This document shows, piece by piece, positions 10,481 to 19,967 of a DNA stretch of 64,000 nt. This DNA comes from Hoeflea prorocentri. Lineage in GTDB: Bacteria > Pseudomonadota > Alphaproteobacteria > Rhizobiales > Rhizobiaceae. The notes below the pieces were generated by a model, which made no database searches, had not been told where the DNA came from, and saw nothing but the letters and a program-made list of their open reading frames with translations. The stretch spans positions 4,518,610-4,582,609 of the forward strand of contig NZ_JAPJZI010000001.1 of NCBI RefSeq assembly GCF_027944115.1. Reading direction: 5' to 3'. Position 1 is the first letter of the stretch; every line of letters begins with the position of its first letter. A program made the position numbers and the translations under genes.

Positions 10481-11722
10481 TCAGGCCTCGCCGTGACCGG
10501 CAATCATCATGGCTTCCAGCGCTAGGCGTTCGGTCTTGCGCAAGCGTTCGGACTCCGATTTGAGCTGTCCGCAGGCGGCGAGGATGTCGCGGCCGCGCGG
10601 GGTCCTGATCGGCGAGGCATAGCCGGCCTTGTTGATGAAATCGGCGAACCGCTCGATATGTTCCCAGTCCGAACATTCATAGGCGCTGCCCGGCCAGGGA
10701 TTGAACGGGATCAAATTGATCTTTGCCGGAACGCCTTTGAGCAGCTTGACCAGATCGCGGGCATCCTCCAGCGTGTCGTTGACGCCCTTGAGCATGACAT
10801 ATTCGAACGTGATGCGGCGTGCATTTGAAAGCCCCGGATAGTCGCGGCAGGCCTGGATGAGTTCCTTGATGGGGTATTTCTTGTTGATCGGGACCAGTTC
10901 GTCGCGCAGATCATCGCGCACGGCATGCAGGGAAATGGCCAGCATGACGCCGATTTCCTCGCCGGTCCGGTAAATCTCCGGCACAACACCTGAGGTGGAC
11001 AGGGTGATGCGCCGCTTCGACAGCGACAACCCTTCATTGTCGGAGGCGATCAGAAGCGCCTTTTTCACATTATCGAAATTATAGAGCGGCTCGCCCATTC
11101 CCATCATGACAATGTTGGAGACCTTGCGTCCCTCGGCCGGTACGATCGCGCCTTGCGGTGTATCCTTGTGCGGAAAATCGCCGAGCCGGTCGCGGGCGAG
11201 CAGGAGTTGGGACAGGATTTCCTCTGCGGTCAGGTTGCGGACCAGCTTCTGCGTTCCCGTATGGCAGAAGGAACAGGTCAGCGTGCAGCCGACCTGGCTG
11301 GAAATGCATAGCGTGCCGCGGCCTTCCTCGGGGATATAGACTGTCTCTATTTCCACCGGTTTGCCGGCTCCACGCGGCGGAAAGCGCAGGAGCCATTTGC
11401 GCGTGCCGTCCTCGGAAATCTGTTCGTCGGCAATTTCCGGGCGCGAAACAGTGTATTTTTCGGCAAGCGCAAGGCGCAGCTCTTTTGAGATATTGAGCAT
11501 GTCGGCAAAATCGGAGACGCCGCGCACATAGAGCCAGTGCCAGAGCTGCTGGACGCGCATCTTGACCTGCCGATCCTTGACGCCGATGGCTAGCAGGGCC
11601 TCACCAAGTTCCTCGCGGCTCATGCCGATCAGCGGCTGCTTTAGCGCATGCGGACCGGCCGCGTGACGCGCGGAGAGCGCATCGCGGGTATCGGTGTCCT
11701 TCAAATCGATCGTTTGCGGCAT
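10481..11722 (-). CDS. rlmN: Dual-specificity 23S rRNA (adenine2503-C2)/tRNA (A37) methyltransferase RlmN
   Basis: 413 residues from [11 protein letters not shown] radical-SAM enzyme that methylates C2 of A2503 in 23S rRNA and A37 of some tRNAs. The CTLTCSFC cluster (Cys146, Cys150, Cys153) binds the 4Fe-4S cluster, followed by GMGEPLYN and later [17 protein letters not shown]. The frame extends upstream to 11761, but the ATG at 11722 gives the usual length. First gene of a two-gene operon with the membrane protein at 10026-10478. Confidence 0.97.
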   Translation of the reverse strand: MPQTIDLKDTDTRDALSARHAAGPHALKQPLIGMSREELGEALLAIGVKDRQVKMRVQQLWHWLYVRGVSDFADMLNISKELRLALAEKYTVSRPEIADEQISEDGTRKWLLRFPPRGAGKPVEIETVYIPEEGRGTLCISSQVGCTLTCSFCHTGTQKLVRNLTAEEILSQLLLARDRLGDFPHKDTPQGAIVPAEGRKVSNIVMMGMGEPLYNFDNVKKALLIASDNEGLSLSKRRITLSTSGVVPEIYRTGEEIGVMLAISLHAVRDDLRDELVPINKKYPIKELIQACRDYPGLSNARRITFEYVMLKGVNDTLEDARDLVKLLKGVPAKINLIPFNPWPGSAYECSDWEHIERFADFINKAGYASPIRTPRGRDILAACGQLKSESERLRKTERLALEAMMIAGHGEA

Positions 11723-11809
11723 GTCGCGTTTTCCGGGTTTTGGAGCGGCTGCTCGTATCATTTAACGGCGCGCACGTCACCCTTTTTACAGCAAGCCCGT
11801 AACAGCGAA

Positions 11810-11830
11810 AGGCCGGCATAAAGCCGGCCT
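11810..11830 (-). terminator. Terminator of the IalB-like gene
   Basis: An 8-bp stem AGGCCGGC/GCCGGCCT with a 5-nt loop lies 24 nt past the stop at 11854. On the minus strand it is followed by TTTCGCTG, a short U-rich tail. Confidence 0.55.
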
Positions 11831-11853
11831 CGTCGGTCCACCATCAAAGACGG

Positions 11854-12357
11854 TTATTTGCAGTTCTGAATTTCGTTGAGCGCTGCAGTCACGCCCGAAA
11901 GCGAAAATGTATAGGTGGTGTTGGTGCCGCGCCGCGACGTGGCCCTGACCGTCATGGACGATCCGGCGCGCATGGCGCTGACCAGAGCCGGTTCCTCGGC
12001 GGCGTTTTCGACCCACGCTGAATCACCCTTGGTGAACAGGGTGTAGTTCTTGCCGTCAACATTGACCGTAACCTTGGACTCTTCCTTCAGCGGGTAGCCC
12101 ATCATTGCCTGCGGTTCGTAGCTGACATTCTGCCCCGGACGCTGGGAGATCAGGAAGAAGATGTCTCCGTGATTGACGTTTGACGGCTCCTTGCGGGTCG
12201 GCAGCGACAGGATGTAGCAGACCTTGCCGTTCGGTGCGTTGTAGGAATAAGCACCCCAGGCGTTGAACTGGCTGATGCGGGACGGCGACTGTGCCGCAGC
12301 GGCGCCGGCCATCACGATCGACAGTATGAGGGCGGGCACGAATTTCTTCAAAACCAT
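11854..12357 (-). CDS. IalB-family (invasion-associated locus B) secreted protein
   Basis: 167 residues. Starting from MVLKKFVPALILSIVMAGAA there is a classical signal peptide cleaved after AAAAQ. The mature part has the WGAYSY...GKVCYILS pattern and two cysteines (Cys in KVCY and the C-terminal NCK) typical of the IalB family of periplasmic beta-rich proteins, common in rhizobia and Bartonella. The molecular role of the family is poorly known. I chose the start at 12357 because it begins the signal peptide; the frame is open to 12411. Confidence 0.85.
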   Translation of the reverse strand: MVLKKFVPALILSIVMAGAAAAQSPSRISQFNAWGAYSYNAPNGKVCYILSLPTRKEPSNVNHGDIFFLISQRPGQNVSYEPQAMMGYPLKEESKVTVNVDGKNYTLFTKGDSAWVENAAEEPALVSAMRAGSSMTVRATSRRGTNTTYTFSLSGVTAALNEIQNCK

Positions 12358-12586
12358 AATAGACCTACCGGTTGTCTCCATTGCCTTCATGGAAGGCCAT
12401 GCCTTGAACACGCTTGTTTGGCAACAATTTGACTCAATTTGCGCAAAATTGGGTTACCAAACCGTCAACAGGGAGCCGTAATCGACGACAAAGGTCGGCG
12501 CAGGACGAGTTACGGAACGCTCCGATACTCAACTCTTTATATACGATATCTCACGTGATGAACTAAAATTGCTGCGCTTCGGACCG

Positions 12587-12979
12587 TCAAGTTTTCGCAC
12601 TGCCGTCTTCGTCTTCTCCCGCGAGAGCGGCGCGCGCCGCTGCATAGTGGGCCGGCGTGATGTGCGCACGCACCGTCGCAAGCACCGCCGCCAGAACCGC
12701 AACGTCGTCGGAAAAGCCCACGAAGGCCAGAAAATCGGGAATGCCGTCCAGCGGCAGAACGAAATAGGCGAGGGCCGCGAGCAGGATGCCCCGCACGCGA
12801 TTGGGCGTCTTCAGGTCCAGTGCACAGAAATAGGCGGCCGCGACGTCTTCCATGAACGGGACCTGGCGTGCCGCTCGGCGGGCGGTCTTCCAGAACCGGT
12901 CGCGTACGCGGCGCTCGCGATCCTGCCTGGTATCTTCATCGCCCGGTTCAAGAATTTCGCCAATTTTGACGTAGTCCAT
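12587..12979 (-). CDS. YkvA family (DUF1232) protein
   Basis: 130 residues. The segment LAALAYFVLPLDGIPDFLAFVGFSDDVAVL at about residues 68-97 is the DUF1232 signature, a short amphipathic/hydrophobic region with conserved P-D-x-I-P-D. The N-terminal 45 residues are charged. No biochemical function is established. Single gene; about 230 nt without a gene separates it from the IalB-like gene, and I saw nothing coding there. Confidence 0.85.
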   Translation of the reverse strand: MDYVKIGEILEPGDEDTRQDRERRVRDRFWKTARRAARQVPFMEDVAAAYFCALDLKTPNRVRGILLAALAYFVLPLDGIPDFLAFVGFSDDVAVLAAVLATVRAHITPAHYAAARAALAGEDEDGSAKT

Positions 12980-13217
12980 AGGCCGCTCCTCCTGATGCGA
13001 CGGTCAGGCCAAGGATATGGTCGTTCACAAGGCGTTGTTCAAGAACATTTGTCTGATTGTGATCACGCCAAAGGCCCGCCGTCGTTCGGTTTATGGCCTT
13101 TGCCGGACGGAAATCGGGCCCGGTGAGCCCGATCCGTATTTTGGCGGCGAAGGAGGATCTGAAAACCGCCTATCGGATGCTTTTCAACAGCTGCGGCGCC
13201 ATTTGCGACCGCATCAC

Positions 13218-13583
13218 CTAGACAGACTGAAGCTTTGATACAGGAATCGCACGGTCGGATGCGACATTGCCGGTCATTGTTGTCTGCGCCATGGTGATGT
13301 TGACGAGATGCACTTCATCATCGGCCACTGGCATGTGCTCGACGCCGCGCGGGACAACCAGCATCTCGCCCTCAGCCACCTTGATGTCCCGATCGCGGAA
13401 ACGGACGGTCAGGGAGCCCTTGATGACGATGAAAAGCTCGTCCTCCTCGTCGTGGGCGTGCCAGACAAACTCGCCCTTCAGCTTGGCGAGGCGTATATGC
13501 TGTCCGTTCGATTGTGCGGCGATATGGGGCTGCCAGTAATCCCCTATCAGCGCGAATTTCTCTTCGAGGTTGATCTTTTCCAT
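13218..13583 (-). CDS. Cupin domain protein
   Basis: 121 residues of a single cupin fold. Metal ligands are visible in WHAHDEEDELFIVIKG (motif 1, HxHxnE) and VPRGVEHMPVAD (motif 2 with its His). Similar small cupins are annotated as mannose-6-phosphate-isomerase-like, but the substrate is unknown. The ATG at 13583 begins MEKINLEEKF. It is divergent from a LysR regulator across a 79-nt spacer holding paired operator half-sites, so it is the likely target of that regulator. Confidence 0.9.
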   Translation of the reverse strand: MEKINLEEKFALIGDYWQPHIAAQSNGQHIRLAKLKGEFVWHAHDEEDELFIVIKGSLTVRFRDRDIKVAEGEMLVVPRGVEHMPVADDEVHLVNITMAQTTMTGNVASDRAIPVSKLQSV

Positions 13584-13626
13584 GTCCGGAACTCCCTTTG
13601 AGCCGGAAACGTTAGCCGCACTTGTT

Positions 13627-13647
13627 ATTTCATGAAATCTAATTTCA
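13627..13647. promoter_or_regulatory. Putative LysR operator between cupin and lysR
   Basis: Three alternating half-sites are visible: ATTTCA (13627-13632), TGAAAT (13633-13638) and ATTTCA (13642-13647). The first two form a perfect 12-bp palindrome; the last two form a 15-bp dyad with a 3-nt centre. The position midway between divergent starts fits autoregulation plus control of the cupin gene. Confidence 0.6.
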
Positions 13648-13662
13648 GTTATATATACTATT

Positions 13663-14556
13663 ATGTATCCTAATTTTATGCGTAATCTCGATACCCAGCT
13701 TCTGCGTACATTTGCGACGACTGCAGAAACGGGCAGCATGACCCGGACGGCGAGTCTGCTCAATCTGACGCAAGGGGCCGTCAGTCAACACATCAAGCGG
13801 CTTGAAGAGCAGTTTGGTCAGCGGCTTTTCAATCGCCGGCGCAGCGGGCTGACCCTCACGCAGGCGGGAGAGCGCCTTGCCGGCCGGGCACGCCGCTTGC
13901 TTCAAATCAATGATGAGCTCTGGGTCGATATGACCACGCCATCCTTTGCGGGCCGCGTTGTTCTGGGCGTGCCGATTGATCTGATTTCCGGGCGCCTGCC
14001 GTCGATCCTGCGGATGTTCGCCCAGGCCTATCCGGATATCGATATCGATCTTCGGTGCGGAACCTCGCCGGAATTGCGGACGCAGTTTGAAGCCGGCGAC
14101 ATCGATATCGCGTTAATGGAGGAGTGCGCCGTCCGGCCGTTTGGAGATCTGCTCTATCGCGACCGACTGGTTTGGGCCGGCGCCGGAGACGGGCGCGCCG
14201 CGTATGCCGATCCGCTGCCCCTGTCGCTGGTCAGCCAATCCTGCGCTTTCCGAAGACATGTGATCGATGCACTGGTCAGCTCCGGCCGCCGCTGGAAATG
14301 TGTCTATGAGAGCAACAACCTCGATGCGACGATTGCGATGATGCGCATGGATCTGGCTGTTGGAAGCTTTCTTGAGTCGTCCATGCCGGACAAACTTGCC
14401 CGCGTCGGCAAGTCCGCCGGTCTTCCCGACCTGCCGATGTTCAGTGTGACGTTGTCCGTGCGTGCTGCATCGGGCGGCCATCCGGCGGCGGCCCTTGCAC
14501 GTTTTCTGCAAAAGGGACTGTCAGCCACTCACCCGAGTGCCGGGTCCGAAGGCTGA
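13663..14556 (+). CDS. LysR family transcriptional regulator
   Basis: 297 residues. The N-terminal winged helix spans about residues 8-66, with ETGSMTRTASLLNLTQGAVSQHIKRLEEQFGQRLF, followed by the two-lobed effector domain. Two ATG codons (13663 and 13678) are possible; the first gives six extra residues. It is divergent from the cupin gene and likely regulates it through the dyads at 13627-13647. Effector unknown. Confidence 0.93.
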   Translation: MYPNFMRNLDTQLLRTFATTAETGSMTRTASLLNLTQGAVSQHIKRLEEQFGQRLFNRRRSGLTLTQAGERLAGRARRLLQINDELWVDMTTPSFAGRVVLGVPIDLISGRLPSILRMFAQAYPDIDIDLRCGTSPELRTQFEAGDIDIALMEECAVRPFGDLLYRDRLVWAGAGDGRAAYADPLPLSLVSQSCAFRRHVIDALVSSGRRWKCVYESNNLDATIAMMRMDLAVGSFLESSMPDKLARVGKSAGLPDLPMFSVTLSVRAASGGHPAAALARFLQKGLSATHPSAGSEG

Positions 14557-14562
14557 GCAGCC

Positions 14563-15000
14563 TCACTCATCCTTTGGAAACAGTGTGTTGGACTTGCCAA
14601 CGACACCCATGGAAACGACCAGAATGCGAACGGGACCGGTTCCAAGGTTCTTGCCGTTGTGCAGCGTGCCGACTGCTTCCATGACCGCTTGCCCCTTACG
14701 GTAGGTCTTTTCGACTCCGCCCGGATAGCTGACGGTCAATTCGCCATCGAGGATGTAGCCATAGGTTGGAACGGGATGGAAATGGATGCCGGTTTCCTCG
14801 CCGGGCATCATGGTCACGATTGCGGACGTTACCTTGGCTTCGCCCTTTGGATAGGCATGGGGCTGCCCAAGAACCGTTGTGGTTGTGTCAAGCAGTGGGA
14901 CAACGCGCTCATAATTGTCCTTCGCACTCGCCGGGACGGCAAGCGCCGCAGTGATTGCAAACAGGGCAATAAAGGCTCGTGCTTTGGGCCAGGCGGTCAT
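14563..15000 (-). CDS. Exported cupin domain protein
   Basis: 145 residues. MTAWPKARAFIALFAITAAL...PASAKD is a signal peptide, so the protein is periplasmic. The cupin motif appears as PGEETGIHFHPVPTYGYILDGELTV, with two histidines and a Y in place of the usual acidic ligand, then GTLHNGKN for motif 2. Function unknown. Its end is 6 nt from the convergent lysR stop. The start at 15000 is chosen because it begins the signal peptide. Confidence 0.88.
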   Translation of the reverse strand: MTAWPKARAFIALFAITAALAVPASAKDNYERVVPLLDTTTTVLGQPHAYPKGEAKVTSAIVTMMPGEETGIHFHPVPTYGYILDGELTVSYPGGVEKTYRKGQAVMEAVGTLHNGKNLGTGPVRILVVSMGVVGKSNTLFPKDE

Positions 15001-15031
15001 GGTGCACTCCATCGTGAGCCGCACACCTTGG

Positions 15032-15625
15032 TCAGAGCATGCCTCCGGATGAGTTCGATGTCGCATGGATCGGTGCTTGCTGGGGCTGTGCGGCAATCAG
15101 CGGATAGGCTTCTTCGGTCACATAGGGGCCGCCTCCGACGGATTCGCGCGATGACAGCACGACAAAACGCGAAACCGTGAACGGATCGGTGCGGAAGTTG
15201 CTGCGGGCCGAAAGATACTCCACCACGTCGTCAACGCGTGCGCCTCTCAGGCGGGCCAGTGTGACATGCGGCGTAAATTTACGCGGATCGGCTTTGAGCC
15301 GAAGCCGCTGGCATATGCGCTCGATCTCGGCCTGAAGCGCGATCAGGTCGGGCGAGGCGGAAACGCCGGCCCAAAGTGAATGCGGCTTTCTCGAGCCGAA
15401 AGAGCCCATGCCAATCAGCGACAATGAGAACTCCGGCCTGTGGACCCGATCCAGCGCATGGACGAGTTCGTCGGCTGTCGGTGCGTCAACATCGCCGATA
15501 AAGCGCAGGGTGATGTGGTAGTTTTCTACATCGATCCATCGGGCGCCGTGCAAACCGCCACGCAGGAGCGACAAGCTGAGTGCAGCGTCACGCGGAATCT
15601 CGAGGGCAACAAACAAACGCGGCAT
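15032..15625 (-). CDS. thpR: RNA 2',3'-cyclic phosphodiesterase
   Basis: 197 residues of the 2H phosphoesterase family (LigT/ThpR). The two catalytic H-x-T motifs are HITLRFIG near residue 40 and HVTLARLRG near residue 125, placed as the family expects. It opens 2',3'-cyclic phosphates at RNA ends. The start at 15625 (MPRLFVALEIP) gives the canonical N-terminus. The 31 nt between it and the downstream cupin gene suggest co-transcription. Confidence 0.93.
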   Translation of the reverse strand: MPRLFVALEIPRDAALSLSLLRGGLHGARWIDVENYHITLRFIGDVDAPTADELVHALDRVHRPEFSLSLIGMGSFGSRKPHSLWAGVSASPDLIALQAEIERICQRLRLKADPRKFTPHVTLARLRGARVDDVVEYLSARSNFRTDPFTVSRFVVLSSRESVGGGPYVTEEAYPLIAAQPQQAPIHATSNSSGGML

Positions 15626-15770
15626 GGTAGCCTCCCCGATTCGTATGCAGGTCCAGCGAATCACGAGTGCCGGTCAAGGGCAAGTCCCGTGATCACTTAA
15701 AGTGGATAATCCCGCAAATTGCGTCCTAAGTAACCAAAATCATTCGTGATTTGTTGTGATCGATCCGTCG

Positions 15771-16421
15771 TCAACTGCCGTTTTTCTCGCGGACCGCGGC
15801 GATCAGCTCTTCCGCATAAGGCAGGAAACGCGCCACCATGACATCAACGCCCTTGGCGTTCGGATGCATTCCGTCACCAATATCGAGGCCGGTTTCAGCG
15901 GCGACGCCGTCCAGAAAGAAGGGATAAAGCGGCACGCCATGCTGCCTGGACAACTCCGGATAGATGCGGTTGAAGGCCTCGGCATAATCGGCACCCATAT
16001 TCGGCGGTGAAAGCATTCCGACCAGCAGCACAGCAATGCCGCGCTCCTTCAGCCTTGTAATCATCGCCTCGATATTCGCGCGGGTCTGATCGGGGCCGAT
16101 GCCGCGCAGGGCGTCATTGGCGCCCAGCTCCACCAGCACCGCGTCCGTTCCATCAGGCACCGACCAGTCAAGACGCGCCAATCCGCCGCTTGAGGTGTCG
16201 CCGGAGACGCCGGCATTGGTGACGCTGATATCATAACCCTTATCGACAAGCGCCTGCTCGAGCTTTGACGGAAAGGCGTCGGCGGGCGGTAGCTCGTAGC
16301 CTGCCATGAGGCTGTCTCCGAGACCGACAATGCTGACTGTTTCAGCCCGGACCGTTGCGGATGCAAGCAGTATCATGCTGCAAAAAATCGCGAAAATTTG
16401 AACTGCCGCTTTAATTTTCAT
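15771..16421 (-). CDS. tesA: Periplasmic SGNH arylesterase/thioesterase I type
   Basis: 216 residues with a signal peptide (residues 1 to about 26, ending TVRAE). Block I is GLGDSLMAGYELP with the catalytic Ser, block III is ELGANDALRG and the C-terminal DGMHPNAKG supplies the Asp/His pair, as in E. coli TesA. It hydrolyses acyl esters or thioesters in the periplasm. It is divergent from an ABC transporter operon, the same arrangement as tesA with ybbA-ybbP in E. coli. Confidence 0.93.
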   Translation of the reverse strand: MKIKAAVQIFAIFCSMILLASATVRAETVSIVGLGDSLMAGYELPPADAFPSKLEQALVDKGYDISVTNAGVSGDTSSGGLARLDWSVPDGTDAVLVELGANDALRGIGPDQTRANIEAMITRLKERGIAVLLVGMLSPPNMGADYAEAFNRIYPELSRQHGVPLYPFFLDGVAAETGLDIGDGMHPNAKGVDVMVARFLPYAEELIAAVREKNGS

Positions 16422-16502
16422 GGGACGCTTCCTATTTCCCTGTGAATGCCCGGGGAGGACCGGCTGATATACTGCTTTCCACAAATATAGCGAGCCGTTG
16501 CT

Positions 16503-17210
16503 TTGACAAAACCCATCATCGAACTGAAAAAGGCCGATTTGACGTTAGGCGACGGCGCATCGTCGGTCCATGTGCTCAAAGGTATCGATCTCACCGTTGG
16601 TTCAGGCGAGTCGGTTGGCATTGTCGGTCCATCCGGGTCCGGCAAGTCGACGCTGCTGATGGTTCTTGCCGGACTTGAGAAGATCGATTCGGGTGAAATT
16701 CATATCGCCGGCAACCCGATCCATTCGATGAGCGAGGATGAAGTTGCCGATTTCCGTGGCCGCAATGTGGGCATTGTGTTCCAGTCTTTCCATCTCATTC
16801 CCAACATGACGGCGCTGGAGAATGTCGCCGTGCCGCTGGAGCTTGCCGGTCGTTCCGACGCGTTTGCGATTGCCCGAGAGGAACTGGCGGCTGTCGGACT
16901 GGCGGAGCGGTTGACCCATTACCCCGGCGAGCTTTCGGGCGGCGAGCAACAGCGTGTTGCCATTGCACGGGCCCTTGCCCCGTCTCCTGCCATGCTGATT
17001 GCCGACGAGCCGACAGGCAACCTCGACACGGAAACCGGACAGCAGATCGCCGACCTTTTGTTTGCCCAGCGGGAAGAGCGTGGAATGACGCTGCTTCTGG
17101 TGACCCACGACAACAAGCTGGCGGATCGTTGCGAACGCCAGATCCGGGTGAGGTCGGGCGAAATCCTGCGCGAGGACGATCTCAGCGGACAAGAGGCGGA
17201 AGTCGCGTGA
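16503..17210 (+). CDS. ybbA: ABC transporter ATP-binding protein, YbbA type
   Basis: 235 residues starting at TTG 16503. Walker A is GPSGSGKST (residues 43-51), the Q-loop is [11 protein letters not shown], the signature is LSGGEQQR, Walker B is [12 protein letters not shown] and the switch His is in LLVTHD. This is the MacB/LolD-like class that partners with FtsX-type permeases. Its stop overlaps the GTG start of the permease (GTGA). Together they probably act on a cell-envelope substrate, still unknown. Confidence 0.94.
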   Translation: MTKPIIELKKADLTLGDGASSVHVLKGIDLTVGSGESVGIVGPSGSGKSTLLMVLAGLEKIDSGEIHIAGNPIHSMSEDEVADFRGRNVGIVFQSFHLIPNMTALENVAVPLELAGRSDAFAIAREELAAVGLAERLTHYPGELSGGEQQRVAIARALAPSPAMLIADEPTGNLDTETGQQIADLLFAQREERGMTLLLVTHDNKLADRCERQIRVRSGEILREDDLSGQEAEVA

Positions 17211-19780
17211 GCAACAGTCCGGCCTATCAACGCATGCACGGCGCAGATCTGAAACTGGCCCTGCGGCTGGCGCTGCGCGAAATGCGCGGCGGACTGTCCG
17301 GATTTTACATATTCCTGGCCTGTATCGCACTGGGCACGGCGGCCATTGCCGGTGTGAACTCCGTCTCACGCTCCATCACCTCGGCCATCACGGAAGAGGG
17401 GCAGGTGATCCTTGGCGCCGATATCCGGTTTGAGCTGCAAAACAGGCAGGCCAACGAGGCTGAACTGGCCTTTCTCGACGATCAGGGCGATATGACCGTC
17501 ACAACCGGGCTGCGCTCCATGACGCGGCTGCCGGACGGATCGGATCAGACCCTCGTCGAGGCCAAGGCGGTCGATGGGCGTTACCCGCTCTATGGGGAAT
17601 TGCAGACGACACCGCAACTCGGATTTGAAGAGCTTTACGGTGAAAGTGACGGCCGTTTTGGCGCTGCCGTCGCACCGCTTCTGCTCGAACGGCTGGAGAT
17701 TTCGCTCGGCGATACAGTGCTTCTCGGCAATGCGCAGTTTGAGGTCCGTGCGGTGATTGACAGCGAACCGGACGCGCTGTCCGACGGGTTCGGTTTTGCG
17801 CCGCGCCTCATCATGTCGGATGCAGGCCTTGATGCGGCGGGCCTGATCCAGATCGGCAGCCTTGTCGAATATGCCTACAAGATCCGGCTTGAACCGGGCG
17901 CCCCGGACTCAGCCATCAGGCAGTTGCGGGCCAGTGCCGACGAGGCTTTTCCGTCCGCCGGATGGTCGGTACGCAGCAGAAGCAATGCAGCACCGGCGCT
18001 CACCGCCAATATTGTGCGGTTTTCACAATTCCTCACTTTGGTGGGCCTGACGGCGCTGATCGTCGGAGGTGTCGGCGTTGCCAATGCGGTGCGCGCCTAT
18101 CTCGATTCCAAACGCGGCGTTATCGCGACCTTCAAATGTCTTGGAGCCTCCGGCGGATTTGTCTTTTCCGTCTATCTCGTTCAGATTCTCATCATAGCGA
18201 CAATCGGTATCGCGGCAGGTCTGGTGCTGGGCGCTCTGATGCCGATCCTCGCCAGCGCCGCGCTTGCCGGCATATTGCCGGTGTCGTCCGATACGGTCGT
18301 TTATCCCGACGCTCTGCTGCTGGCCGCTGTTTTCGGATATCTGACGGCGCTGGCCTTTGCGCTTCTGCCGCTCGGCAGGTCGCGCGATGTCCCTGCGACG
18401 GCGCTTTTCCGTGAGCAGGGTTTCGATGCGCATGGCCTGCCGCGCAAACGCTACCTGTTGGCCGCTGCCGTGCTGATCGCCGCCCTGATGGCGCTTGCCA
18501 TCGGAACGTCCTACGACCGGTTTATCGCCAGCGTTTTTCTTGGTGCCATCGCCATTGCCTTCGTCGTTTTGCGGCTGGTTTCCGGGCTGATCGAAGCGCT
18601 TGCGAGACGGGCGCCGAATGTCAAATCCACAGCCCTGCGGCTGGCTATCGGCAACATTCACCGTCCCGGCGCGCTAACGCCATCGGTTGTGCTGTCGCTG
18701 GGGCTGGGCCTTGCCTTGCTGGTTACGCTGGCGCTGATCGACGGAAATCTGCGACGTGAGATCAGCGGCAGTCTTCCGGAACGGGCGCCGAATTTCTTTT
18801 TTGTCGACATCCAGAGCACCGAAGTCGACGCGTTCAGCGATCTGGTTGAGGAGGTGGCGCCGGGTAGCAAGATCGTGCGCGTGCCGATGCTGCGCGGCCG
18901 GATCCTTGAGTTCAACGGTGTGGATGTGCGTGAAATCGATGTACCGGTGGAGGGTGCGTGGGTGCTGCGCGGCGACCGCGGCATCACCTATGCGAAAAAC
19001 ATTCCTGAAAGCTCAAAGCTTACGGAAGGCGAATGGTGGGCGCCGGACTATTCCGGCGAGCCGCTGGTCTCCTTCTCCGCCGAGGAGGCCGGCGAACTCG
19101 GCCTCAAACTGGGTGATCTTGTGACCGTCAATGTCCTCGGCCGTAACGTGACGGCCCGGATCGCCAATTTCCGTGACGTGGAGTGGGAATCGCTGTCGAT
19201 CAACTTTGTCATGGTGTTTTCGCCCAATACTTTTGCCGGGGCGCCGCATGCGTGGCTGGCGACCCTTACCGATCCGGAGACCGGCCCCATGGATGAGGGA
19301 GAGGTTTTGCGGGCGGTCACGAACACCTTCCCGACGGTGACCAGCGTCCGCGTCAAGGATGCGCTTGATGTGGTCAACCGCATCGTCGGCCAATTGGCAA
19401 CTGCTATCCGCGCTGCGGCGGCCGTGGCGCTGGTGGCGTCTGTCCTTGTCCTTGCCGGTGCGCTGGCTGCCGGCAACCGGGCCCGGGCGCATGATGCTGT
19501 GGTGCTCAAGACGCTGGGTGCGACCCGGAACACGCTGATCAGGGCTTTTTCCTACGAATACATGATCCTCGGCCTTGCGACGGCTGTGTTCGCGCTGTTC
19601 GCCGGAGGCGTTGCAGCCTGGTTTGTCGTGTCGCGAATTATGACACTGCCATCGCAGTTCCTGCCGGATGTTGCGGTCATAACGGTGGTCGCGGCGCTGA
19701 TTGTGACAGTGGGCATCGGGCTTGCAGGCACGTGGCGTGTGCTTGGCCAAAAAGCCGCGCCGATATTGCGCAATCTGTAG
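17207..19780 (+). CDS. ybbP: ABC transporter permease, YbbP type with two FtsX domains
   Basis: About 857 residues from a GTG at 17207. One N-terminal span (about 30-50) is followed by a periplasmic domain to about residue 250. A group of spans follows at 260-470, then a second periplasmic domain (550-700) and a C-terminal group of three spans containing the FtsX-like SVLVLAGALAAGNRARAHDAVVLKTLGATR. The start overlaps the ATPase stop, indicating translational coupling. Confidence 0.93.
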   Translation: MSNSPAYQRMHGADLKLALRLALREMRGGLSGFYIFLACIALGTAAIAGVNSVSRSITSAITEEGQVILGADIRFELQNRQANEAELAFLDDQGDMTVTTGLRSMTRLPDGSDQTLVEAKAVDGRYPLYGELQTTPQLGFEELYGESDGRFGAAVAPLLLERLEISLGDTVLLGNAQFEVRAVIDSEPDALSDGFGFAPRLIMSDAGLDAAGLIQIGSLVEYAYKIRLEPGAPDSAIRQLRASADEAFPSAGWSVRSRSNAAPALTANIVRFSQFLTLVGLTALIVGGVGVANAVRAYLDSKRGVIATFKCLGASGGFVFSVYLVQILIIATIGIAAGLVLGALMPILASAALAGILPVSSDTVVYPDALLLAAVFGYLTALAFALLPLGRSRDVPATALFREQGFDAHGLPRKRYLLAAAVLIAALMALAIGTSYDRFIASVFLGAIAIAFVVLRLVSGLIEALARRAPNVKSTALRLAIGNIHRPGALTPSVVLSLGLGLALLVTLALIDGNLRREISGSLPERAPNFFFVDIQSTEVDAFSDLVEEVAPGSKIVRVPMLRGRILEFNGVDVREIDVPVEGAWVLRGDRGITYAKNIPESSKLTEGEWWAPDYSGEPLVSFSAEEAGELGLKLGDLVTVNVLGRNVTARIANFRDVEWESLSINFVMVFSPNTFAGAPHAWLATLTDPETGPMDEGEVLRAVTNTFPTVTSVRVKDALDVVNRIVGQLATAIRAAAAVALVASVLVLAGALAAGNRARAHDAVVLKTLGATRNTLIRAFSYEYMILGLATAVFALFAGGVAAWFVVSRIMTLPSQFLPDVAVITVVAALIVTVGIGLAGTWRVLGQKAAPILRNL

Positions 19781-19967
19781 GTTTTACCGTGCCTGTTGAT
19801 GGGATTTGGCGTTAACGGATCGTTGATTGTGCGACCAAACGTCCGGAAAATCGTACACGCAGGCCTTGTCGTCGGCTCTTTGATTCATCATATTCAGTGA
19901 AACTATGCCCGTCTCGAGCTGAATCGGGCAGGCTTTTGCACGAAACGAGGCTATTCGAGAGGTAAAT

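Noticed and set aside
13093..13221. 42-codon plus-strand ORF between YkvA and cupin genes
   Set aside because: No ribosome binding site, no recognised family; could be a remnant but cannot be supported.
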